A stretch of DNA of 64,000 nt. Origin: Siphonodentalium dalli (taxonomy: Eukaryota; Mollusca; Scaphopoda; Gadilida; Siphonodentaliidae). Every line of letters starts with the position of its first letter. Positions within the stretch are counted from its first letter, which is position 1. The notes under the pieces were generated by a model. It was not told the origin of the DNA, did not search any database, and saw nothing but the letters and a program-made list of their open reading frames with translations. Positions 25,501-37,500 of the stretch are shown piece after piece. The stretch covers positions 170,200,310 through 170,264,309 of the forward strand of contig CP136064.1 of the NCBI GenBank assembly GCA_032622095.1. The letters are read 5' to 3'. Position numbers and translations under genes: made by a program.

Positions 25501-28500
25501 TTTCAAAATTTAATCCATTAGTACGGGCCACAGTTAGTACTGTTCGTCTGATCATCATGAAATTTGTCTTGGATGTTAATATTGACATGTAGATGGGAAC
25601 GAGTACTTTTGGGGTCATTTGGCCGAAAAACATGGCCGCCAGCAGCCATCTTGGATTTTAATCTTTGTATGACTAAATCCTTTAGCACGGGCTACAGGTC
25701 GTACCTTTAGTCTGATCATCATAAAAATTTTCATGGCTGTTGAAATTGGAATGTAAATGGGAACGAGTCATTTTGGGGTCATTCGGACAAAAAACATGGC
25801 CGCTAGCAGCCATCTTGGATTTCAAAATTTAATCCATTAGCACGGGCCACAGGTCGTACTGTTCGTCTGATCATCATGAAATTTGTCATGGATGTTAATA
25901 TTGACATGTAGATGGGAACGAGTAATTTTGGGTGTCATTTGGCCAAAAACATGGCCACCAGCAGCCATCTTGGATTTTACTCTTTGTAAGACTAAATTCT
26001 TTAGCACGGGCTACAGGTCGTACCTTTAGTCTGATCATCATAAAATTTGTCATGGTTCTTAACAATGACATGTAGATGGGAACGAGTAATTTTGGGGTCA
26101 ATCGGCCAAAAAACATGGTCGCCAGCAGCCATCTTGGATTTTACTCTTTGTATGACTAAATCCTTTAGCACGGGCTACAGGTTGTACCTTTAGTCTGATC
26201 ATCATAAAATTTGTCATGAATGTTAATAATGACATGTAGATGGGAACGAGTCATTTTGGGGTCATTTGGCCAAAAAACATGGCCGCCAGCAGCCAACTTG
26301 GATTTTACTCTTTGTATGACTAAATCCTTTACCACGGGCTACAGGTCGTACCTTTAGTCTGATTTCGGGGTCATTCGGACAAAAAACATGGCCGCCAGTG
26401 GCCATCTTGGATTTCAAAATTTTATCCATTAGCACGGGCCACAGGTCGTACCTTTAGTCTGATCGTCATAAAATTTGTCATTGATGTTAACGATGACATG
26501 TAGTTGGGAACGACTCATTTTGGGGTCATTCGGCTGAAAACATGGCCGCCAGCAGCCATCTTGGATTTTACTTTTCTCTTCATGTCTATAAACTAGTATT
26601 AGACATTCAACTTTCCACATTCCTAATCGCTCCATTGACTGTAATATATTAAATTATTCCCTTTCCAAGTTGAGCTACAGTGTCATTGACACTTTCATTA
26701 TTATTATTATGCCCCCGACTTGAAGTCGGCGGGTATATAGTCGACGTCTCCGTCCGTACGTCCGTCCGTACAAACATTTTGCATTATTGTTCAGCAACCG
26801 ATGGGCCGATTTAGCTGATATTTGGTATGGTGATAGAGCAGCATGGGGGAACAGCTACATGCATAGCGCGGGTTTCGTCCACCCATTTTCACCAGAGTTA
26901 TGGCCTTTTTTTACTTAGAAAATTCAATTTTTCTCTTGTTTTTTTTGGGTTTCCAGATGATAGCGTGAGATTTGGTGGTACAATTGCAAATCCCGTATTT
27001 ATGTGGATCAGTTATATGAAAATACATGTCAAGTGCGAATTTGGGTATGATCTGATGATTTTTGCCAGAGTTATGGCCCTTTTTTCAACTTAGAAAATTT
27101 CAATTTTGTCTGTCCGTACAAACATTTTGCATTATTGTTCAGCAACCGCTGGTCAGATTTAGCTGATATTTGGTATGGTGATAGAGCAGCATGGGGGAAC
27201 AGCTACATGCATAGCGCGGGTTTCGTCCACCCATTTTCACTAGAGTTATGGCCCTTTTTTGACTTGGAAAATTCAATTTTGTCCGTCCGTACAAACATTT
27301 TGCATTATTGTTCAGCAACCGCTGGGCAGATTTAGCTGATACTTGGTATGGTGATAGAGCAGCATGGGGGAACAGCTATATGCATAGCGCGGGTTTCGTC
27401 CACCCATTTTCACCAGAGTTATGGCCCTTTTTTTTTACTTAGAAAATTAAATTTTTCGCTTGTTTTTTTGGGGTTTCCAGATGATAGCGTGAGCTTTGGT
27501 GGTACAATTGCAAATCCCGTATTTTTGTGGATCAGTTATATGAAAATACATGTCAAGTGCGAATTTGGGTATGATCTGATGATTTTTGCCAGAGTTATGG
27601 CCCTTTTTTCAACTTGGAAAATTTCAATTTTGTCCGTCTGTACAAACATTTTGCATTATTGTTCAGCAACCGCTGCTCAGATTTAGCTGATATTTGGTAT
27701 GGTGATAGAGCAGCATGGGGGAACAGCTACATGCATAGCGCAGGTTTCGTCCACCCATTTTCACTAGAGTTATGGCCCTTTTTTTACTTGGAAAATTCAT
27801 TTTTTTTTCTAGTTTTTTTTGTTTCCAAATGATAGCGTGAGCTTTGGTGGTACAATTGCAAATCCCGTATTTTTGTGGATCAGTTATATGAAAATACATG
27901 TCAAGTGCGAATTTGGGTATGATCTGATGATTTTTGCCAGAGTTATGGCCCTTTTTTCAACTTAGAAAATTTAAATTTTTGCTTGTTTTTGGGTTTCCGG
28001 ATCGCTTGTTTTTGGGTTTCCGGAATTTCTAGTACGAACTTCTTTTGGAATGGTCATATAGACCTCCTGGGATATCCGCAGTTTCGTCCATGCTTAATCC
28101 GAATTGCTACGGTCGGGGGCAAATGCCACGCGACAGCGTACCTCTTGTTATAATATTTCCATTCCTTCCCGTCCGACCATGCTTCCACCACAAGGACCAT
28201 CAGGTCTATTTTACTGATATTTAGTATGAAGGGTTCTTTGGTGTCTGGTATTCACATGTTTTCAGATGTGGTCACCAGGTTAAATAGGGTGGGACCAGGG
28301 ACATAACTGTATGTCTCTATAGTCATTCTTAAATTGTCTTCTCAAGAGAGGTTGGACTATTTAGCTTACATATAGTATGGAGGATCCTTTAGTGACTGAT
28401 ATTCAGATTTGTTAACATCAGGTCAACCTGTTAAGAAATGACGGGGCTATGGGGAGTTAACACTTTTGTGTTTAAAAAATCATTGAAATACCAAATTCAT

Positions 28501-31500
28501 TAAAACATATACAGTGTACAGTGGGTAATTTCAAGGTGGATATTCACCTTGAAATTACCCACTGTACACTACTGAAGCCTCTCTAGCCACATATCGTGTT
28601 TAGATCTACTTCTTTTAAAGTGATTATGAAAAGTTCTGACTATTGTGGTCTCCAAGAGTCCCAGTCTCATCAGTCTTTGCAGTCTTGTGAGCGACCCCAG
28701 TCTTTGACTGTCTTGTTTAAAAAAAAAATTATTTTTATTGACATGTCACCAATTTTCGACGTACTTTTTAGCTCAACTTTACTTTGTAAAGGTTGAGCTA
28801 TTGCCATGGCATTGTCGTCCGTCGTCTGTGTGTGTGTGTGTGTGTGTGCGTGTGTGATGCGTCAACAAATTCCTTTAGCACAGGCTACAGGTCGTACCTT
28901 TGGTCGGATCATTATGAAATTTGTCATAGCTGTTGACATTGACCTGTAGATGGGAACAAGTCATTTTGGGTTCATTCGGGAAAAAAACATGGCCACCAGT
29001 GGCCATCTTGGATTTCAATATTCAATCCATTGGCACGGGCTACAGGTCGTACTGTTCGTCTGATCATCATGAAATTTGTCATGGATGTTAATATTGACAT
29101 GTAGATGGACGAGTAATTTTGAGGTTGTTCGGCCAAAAAACATGGCCACCGGCAGCCATCTTAGATTTTACTCTTTGCATGACTAAATTCTTTGGCACGG
29201 CCTACAGGTCGTACCTTTGGTCGGATCATCATAAATTTTTTCATGGATGTTAACAATGACATGTAGATGGGAAACGAGTCATTTTGGGGTTATTCGGCAA
29301 AAAAACATGGCCGCCAGCAGCCATTTTGGATTTTACTCTTTGTAAGACTAAATCCTTTAGCACGGGCTACAGGTCGTACCTTTAGTCTGATCATCATGAA
29401 ATTTGTCATGGCTGTTGAAATTGGAATGTAGATGGGAACGAGTCATTTTGGGGTCATTCGGACAAACAACATGGCCACCAGTGGCCATCTTGAATTTCAA
29501 AATTCAATCCATTAGCACGGGCTACAGGCCGTACCTTTGGTCTGATCATCATGAAATTTGTCATGAATGTTAACAATGACATGTAGATGGGAACGAGTAA
29601 TTTTGGGGTCATTCGGCCAAAAAACATGGCCGCTGGCAGTCATCTTAGATTTACTCTTTGCATGACTAAATTCTTTGGCACGGCCTACAGGTCGTACCTT
29701 TGGTCGGATCATCATCAAATGTGTCATGGATGTTAACAATGACATGTAGATGGGAACGAGTCATTTTGGGGTCATTGGGCAAAAAAACATGGCCGCCAGC
29801 ATCCATTTTGGATTTTACTCTTTGTATGACTAAATCCTTTAGCACTGGCTACAGGTCGTACCTTTACTCTGATCATCATGAAATTTGTCATGGCTGTTGA
29901 AATTGGAATGTAGATGTGAACGAGTCATTTTGGGGTTATTCGGACAAACAACATGGCCACCAGCGGCCATCTTGGATTTCAAAATTCAATCCATTAGCAT
30001 GGACTACAGGTCGTACCTTTGGTCTGATCATCATGATATTTGTCATGGATGTTAATATTGACATGTAGATGGGAACGAGTAATTTTGGGGTCATTTGGCC
30101 AAAAAACATGGCCACCAGCAGCCATCTTGGATTTTACTCTTTGTATGACCAAATTCTTTAGCATGGGCTATAGGTCGTACCTTTAGTCTGATTGTGATAA
30201 AATTTGTCATGGATGTTAACGATGACATGTAGATGGGAACGACTCATTTTGGGGTCATTTGGCCGAAAACATGGCCACCAGCAGCCATCTTGGATTTTAC
30301 TCTTTGTATGACTAAATTCTTTAGCACGGGCTACATGTCGTACCTTTAGTTTGATCATCATAAAATTTGTCACGAATGTTAATAATGACATGCCAGCAGC
30401 CATCTTGAATTTTACTTTTCTCTTCATGTCTATAAACTAGTATTAAACATTCAACTTTCCACATTCCTAATCGCTCTATTGACTGTAATACATTAAATTA
30501 TTCCCTTTCCAAGTTGAGCTACAGTGTCATTGACACTTTCATTTCTACGTACGAGGTTTTGGAATAGTGGCGGTAATTTTTTTTCAAATTCCAGAATGTC
30601 GTATGCTAAACATTAAAGCTGGATTATCTCGCTTCCCTTGTGTGTATCAGAACGGGCCTGAGGTTCCTGCACTTTCCATTTGTTGTGTGGTTGATATCCA
30701 ATACTCTGAGTACTCTGACCACCAAGATGTGTTTCCAAATAAATAAAATAGTTGTACGATATTTTGGAAAACAAAATTGCAGTCATCCAACTGCAGTCAT
30801 CAATGAAATTGTACGATATTTTGGAAATAACGAGGGAAAAAGTATTTTCCAGATGACTAAGGGGCACATACTCTAAATATATTGTGTAATTTGACACGGA
30901 GAATCTGATTATGCAAAAAAGTGTTTCCTGCCAAAACTGGGCATACGTCCTTTTGGTACCCCACCGACGATATCCGCTTGCAAGAGGTTTTGTCGAATCA
31001 TCACAGGCCGGACTAAGACATCTTATGATTTAAGCCACTTCAGAAAATTAATCAATCTCAAGAAAAAGCCACACTTGCAGAGGATACTCTGTGTTGTGCA
31101 CTTGCATGCAAATAGTGTGTCTGTCATTTGCAGAAAGAGGTCCACAGAGGGTGAATTTAGTGAAACTGTCCCACCCAAATTCACCCTCTGGGAACCTCAT
31201 TCTGCTTAGGTATCAACTGCTATGGGAGACCTATGATCAGATTGAAGTTCCCCAGTTGAAGTTGGTGATGTTCACCCCATTAGTCGCCTCAATTATGCAT
31301 TTTATCTTCTGCAAATTAGGGAATATAGAAACTTCCCAGAAGGGAAAAAGTTACTAAAAAAATGTTAATTTGAGACTCTAGATACTTCAAAGAAGATGTT
31401 GGTGTCCACATAGATATCTCATCAGCAAACATAAGGAATGTTTTCATGATGTCTGATGTGAACCTGGTTGAAATTAATTGTTTATCTGAGTGACAAATCT

Positions 31501-34500
31501 CACTCTTTCAGCTAAATTTTATCCATGACAATGATAGAAAATATTATCAACTTCAACTTTGATGACTGAAGCTTCCTGATTTTTTTGCGAAAACCTTGTG
31601 CCAATGCATTCTCTTATAATATATTATAAGTCGCCCATAGGGCGCCTCGCATATATAAGAGAATGCATTGGCCTAACAATATTTACCATGATCTTGTAAG
31701 TCAGTGCATTATCTTATATATGCGAGGCTCCCTATGGGAGACTCACATATATAAGAGAATGCACTGGCACATGGTCTTTAATGCTGCACCAGCACAGCTC
31801 CCGTCATGAAAGGGTTTAGTAATAGAAAAGGTCTTGTGGAAATGTTTATTTATCTAATGTTCTTTTTACTCACATGAAGCTTTGATGACATTTTTTAGGA
31901 TAATGACTTGAACTTGCACATCTATCGCGAGGAGCAAGATGATTATACAGGCGAAACATGGGAACTTATTTGTCAGTAAGTAACACTTTGCAAACTCCAA
32001 GCAAGGTTCAGTGACTTGATAAGGCCGCTCCCACTGGCGACATTTTACCCATATTTTGTGCACTTCTGCAACATTTGTATATACACCGAGCGAATCTTGC
32101 TATGGATTGCCCATAATCGGCCCACTGAATATCAAATAAAGTTTTATCATTCCATACCTCAAGTCAGAAAATAGCTGATAGAATTCAAGCACTATTTCAT
32201 GCGATCTAGTTTCCCAGTTAATTTGTATACACAAACACACATTAAACTATTCTTCTCTCGTGTTAAAATCTATAAGAACCTGTCATAATGTCATTATTAA
32301 TCAGCTAGTGAAGTTTGTTAATGGAGCCTTCTGAGTTGCATGGACCTTCTAGCTAGTACTTGTTGTGAATGTTTTTTTATATCAAAATGGAAAAAGCTAC
32401 AGAAGCCCATTGCAATCACATTTATTAAACCATGTAGAAAAAGTATTTTATTGCATTTACCTAATATAATAAATATTCACCATAATATACTATGGGGAGG
32501 ATTCACAACTCTGGAAAAAATTTCTATCTCAAAAAATGAACTTAGATCAAGATAATCAACATCAATGATGTAACACAAATACTGATTTCTTTTCAATAAT
32601 TTGAAGTCGGCTAAGAGTTGTGTTGGCTGGGATGGTGTCATTATCACCTTTCAGTTTTGGTTGTGGGCAGTGATGTTATATTTTTTATTTAATAATTTAA
32701 TATACATTTACTTTATGGCTCCAGTCATTAACAAAGTTACGAATTTTATGTACAAGATGTAATCAAATTAATTGACCGATATTGGATTGGGTAATGAATG
32801 GCACACATCATGTAAAACTTACGTTGATGCAGGGCCTGAACTCAAGCCACTCACTGACAATAAAATTAATGATTTATTTACCCATTGATTGTCATTGGCT
32901 GCAACAAAGCAAGAACCCAATCTATGGTGGAAAGCAAGTTGATAAGGAGCTCACAATTATGCTACCGAGATAGAGTAAACTTTATAGGTACAGTTGTAGC
33001 AGTAGACTGGGGCCATTTAAATGTGCATATTTTTTATATTCTATTAATTACGGCAGTTATTAGCTACAAGCTGTAATCAGATTCAAGTATTGATAAAAAA
33101 AAACTAATGATTTTTTTTTTTTTTTTTTAGAAACTCAGAAGAACTTAGAGTTCTTGTTTCAAAGTTGAATGCTGAGATTACTGGTGCTAAAGGTCAGTGA
33201 AATATAATGAAATAGAGTTGGGAAGATTAAAGGGAACTATCATCTTCTAAAAGGAAATGTTATATTCAGACAAACATTGGTATAAAGATAATCTCAAATA
33301 ATTCCATCTTGACATGATATTTTATCTCATGTGACTTTCTGAGCCTAATTCATTCTTGTGATCGGTTGCTTTAATTCACTCTCAGCTCCAACCTCAACGC
33401 GATTGTCCGATTCTCAAGTATGGTGCACCAACTATCACTGTGGAAATCAAGATATCTATATTTAATATGAATGCTATTTCTGTGATTTTAAATTCACCTT
33501 GCTGGAAATGTGTTGAATATGTTATGTGAAAAATGTTTCAAAAATAGTCGTCCTTGGTGGAGGAAATATGAATAAACAATTTGAGAAATATATTAAACTT
33601 TTGATTACACAATGTGTCACAATGAAAATTCTATAAGCCACTATGATTCAAACATTCCTCAATGTAAAGGGCACGGGACCCTTTCTCAAAAAAGTTAGAA
33701 AAATCCCTCTGGAACAGTAATAGTAATCTGGTGAGGGGACTACTGTTCCAGAGGGATTTTTCTAACTGTTTTGAGAAAGGTCCCGGGCCCTTTCCGTTGG
33801 GGAATGTTTGCATCATAGTGGCTTATAATTGGGAATATATAGAGAATATAGAATTTTCATTGTGACACATTGTGTAATCAAACAGTTTAATATATTTCTC
33901 AAATTGTTTATTCATATGTTATCCAAATGGAGCAAGAGGACTTGAAAATCTTCATAAAATGAATTGGAAAATCCCATCTTTTGTTCAGAAAAGATGAGAC
34001 TTTCTGAACTGGGAATTTTGGGGTCAGAAATTAGGAAATTCCTAAACCTGACTATTTCCCATTGGGGAATGGAGCCAATTTTCAGCCCCTGTCATTGCCT
34101 AAAAAATCTCAGACCACTGGCAAAGTCAACTCAGAGCCATGCAATATTTACCAGTATATAATAACAATATGTCATCAGGCCTGAGAACATGGTGCTAAAC
34201 ATTTGCAGAATGAGGTCCCCAGAGGTTGAATTTAGTGACACTACACTGCACAGTGTACTAGCATCACTAAATTCACCCTCTGGGAACATCATTCTGCTTA
34301 CGCCTCATCTTCTTTGGAAAATATCTTTATTATCAAATCAAAGTACTTTAGTTTTTTAAGAACCTTACTTTTTCTTTTTTAGTTTGAATTATTTATATCC
34401 CCTAATTGTCAGATGACAGATTGCATAATCGAGGTGCCCAATGGGTGCATATCACAATATTCACCATCTGGGAACTTAAATTTGAGTCTAATTCTCCCAT

Positions 34501-37500
34501 AGGAGATGAGGCCTAAGCAGAATGATGTCCCCAGAGAGTGAATTTAATTACTAGTATGCTAGATCGCTGTGTAGGGTAGCATCACCAAATTCACCCTGTA
34601 TGGACCTCATTCTGGAAATGTCTGGCACCATATTCTTAAACCTGTATGTCATGTGCCATTCTGTTTGATTTTAGAATCCAAAGAAGAAACAAGCGAGTCG
34701 GATGACATCAAGAACATAAACAGCACAGACAACAGCATGGATAGCGTCGATAACAAATCATCATGTCCAACGGAGTGTCGGATCAAACTGGAAAAGATTG
34801 ATGAACTCACACCTAATGGCATCCTGGAGAATGGCGACTGTAATATTGATGAAAAAGATGCTATCAAGTGCAAATTAAAAACAGAACATTCCACTGATAG
34901 TATCCAAAAAGGTCAAGGCGACAGTCTTTCATTAAAAAGTGAACCGGATTTGAAATTTGATCTTGGCTCCTTTGGTGGTATCAAAAAAGAATATTCTGAG
35001 GACCAGAAATCAGAAAATGGTAAGAATGTTTTCAGAGATTGTGATTCTGATCTGAAACCAAATGTACATTCCATTGATGTTGCTAAAGATATCCACACAG
35101 AAGTTTCTTCGGAAGTAAAGAGGTCTGATGGTTTGTCACCTCTGGATTCCGCAGGGAAGTCTAATTCAAAAGACTCAGTAATTGATCAAGACAGGTTAAC
35201 TATTTCAAAGGATTTGTCTCAGCGATTACCAAATACTGATTGCGATTCTCAAAGGCCTGTGTCCGAAAAACCTTGTGATGCATCTCGAGTTTGTTCTGAT
35301 GATAAGGAATCTCAAGAAGACTCTCAGAAATCTTTAAAAGATATTTCTAAAGAGGACAGAAATGATTTGGAATCATCCACCAAATTAAAAGGTCATTCTG
35401 ATTCAAATGGTGTTCCATATATTTCTAATCTTGACTCAAAACCATCCCAAAATAGTGAGGTTTCATCTCAAGATGATGAGCATGAGAGTGAAATTTCTTC
35501 ATGTCACAGTCCTCAATCTACCTCTGAAAAGAAAAGTAAATCAAACTCATCAGTGGGGAATGATTCGTTAAAAGAACATGACCAAGATTTAAAGTCTTTA
35601 AGCGAAAGTCGGACAAATATTCCGACTGATGTTAAAAAAGTGTTAAAAAGTTCCACTCAACAAAAAATTAAGGAGAGTGATGATGACCATCCAGTTAAAA
35701 TTGCCTCAAGATGTGAATCCGAGTCCAATGGTGCTGATGGAGAAAAACTTGAATCTAAAGTAAAAGATTCTGGGAAAAGGGAAGTTGAGTCTGTTATTTC
35801 TGACAAATCATCGTCAATTTCTGAACAAAAAATAGCAAAATCTCCCCAAAATGACAAAGAATTGGATACATCAACTAATGATTCATCTTCAAATGATAAA
35901 CCTAGTGCAATATCAAAGTCCAGCAGCAAAAAGAAGAAATCTTGTGGCAAAAAGTTTAATCTTGAATCCTGCATTGATAAGATAAGGCAACAAGAAGACA
36001 GCTCAAATCAAATAAAAACGGGTGCTATTTCTGGAACTTCCGGAAAAACGTCAGTCATTGATGGTGAAAGTGACTCTAAAAAGGTTGATTCTGATTCTGA
36101 ATCAATCATCCAGGAGAGGACTGATAGTGAGGTGCTTCTTTCTGAGGTCACTGGTTCAGATGAAAAGACTAATTCTGAAAAACCAGATACAGAATCAGAA
36201 TGTGTTACTGAAATGACTAATTCTGAAAATCCAGATTCAGAATGTGTTACTGAAAAGACTAATTCTGAAAAACCTTCTTCGGAATGTGTTGCTGAAAATC
36301 CAGATTCAGAATGTGTTAATGAAAAGACTAATTCTGAAAAACCTTATTCAGAATGTGTTACTGAAAATCCTGATTCAGAATGTGTTAATGAAAAGTCTAA
36401 TTCTGAAAATCCAGATTCACAATGTGTTACTGAAAAGACTAATTCTGAAAAACCTTGTTCAGAATGTGTTACTGAAAAGACTAATGCTGAACATCCAGAT
36501 TCAGAATGTGTTACTAAAAAGACTAATTCTGAAAAACCTGATTCAGAATGTGTTACTGAAAATATTAATTCTGAAAAACTAGATGCAGAATGTGTTGTTG
36601 AAGAAAAAACTAATTCTGAAAAAGTTGCCAAGAAACCTGGAAGAAAGCGTAAGAAACGGCCTGCTCCTGAACCAGTCCTAGATGAAAGTTTTGAGGAGGA
36701 CGAACCAGACTCCAAAAAGGTGCGCACCACCAGGAGTAGTGCTAGAATCAGACAGAAAGATGTTATTCGGAAGGAAGTTGAAGCTATTATGGCTATTGAG
36801 TCAACAGACAGTGATGACGTTCCACTTAGCAAGATGTGTACAAAATCCAAAGCCACCTTGCATAAGACTCTTGCTACTGGTGGTAAACAAGGGAAACGGA
36901 AAGGAAAAGACATTGTTGTCCTGTCAGAAGTCGAATCACCAGCCACTCCGCAGTCACTGAAGAAAAATGGTAAGAAAAAGGTAAGAAGCATCATAATTAA
37001 TGGTACACTTGTTAAATACAAATGATATTTATATATATTATTTCTATACTAAATATTCCTTGGGGAAATGTTCAAATGGTAAGTTCAACAAACTACTATA
37101 TTATCTAAACATTTCCCTACAATACAATTATCTGAACACTTCCCTCCAAGACTCATTCTGCACTTTAATTAGTGTTGTTCCGATAATGAAAAAGCCCATC
37201 GGACCGATTTCCGATATGGAGGCACAATCGGCCGATTTCCGATTCTGATGTTTCTATATATTAGGTGTTTGTTTCCGTTTGCACCATTGCACTCCCTATC
37301 ACAGCATACTTCCAAAGCCTAAGAAATATATTAACACTGTCGCTAAAGTATTTCCGCCAACGTGAGCTTCGCGCTGACTTTGATGTATGCCAGCAGTTGT
37401 TTTGACAAAGAGATCAAAGGTGGCGACTCCGAGAGGTGGCTACCGAGTAACCATGTGTGAAACACGTGCACGCAGAGTAAAAGTCTTTGACTTGTGATTG

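Larger units (their letters stand above)
21865..31898 (+). other. RSF1: Intron 4 (10.0 kb, longest)
   Basis: Phase-0 GT-AG intron filled with a LINE fragment, two large array-bearing elements, a third array, a short perfect hairpin and two palindromic families, listed separately. 28150-28510 holds a diverged dispersed repeat; 30543-31110 shows nothing clear. Confidence 0.85.
33193..34674 (+). other. RSF1: Intron 6 (1.5 kb)
   Basis: Phase-1 GT-AG intron made largely of the foldback at 33566-33917 and a palindromic-family member at 34200-34625. Confidence 0.85.

Noticed and set aside
23855-26640. CRISPR-like look of regularly spaced repeats
   Set aside because: Units are ~160 bp, wholly repeated with no unique spacers, in a eukaryotic intron; this is a tandem array inside a repeat element.
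36971-36976. Alternative donor 'gtaaga' ten bases before the end of exon 7
   Set aside because: Using it would break the phase to exon 8; the donor at 36981 keeps phase 0.
36344-37021. 225-codon minus-strand frame opposite RSF1 exon 7
   Set aside because: It is the shadow of the repetitive coding sequence on the other strand; no independent support.
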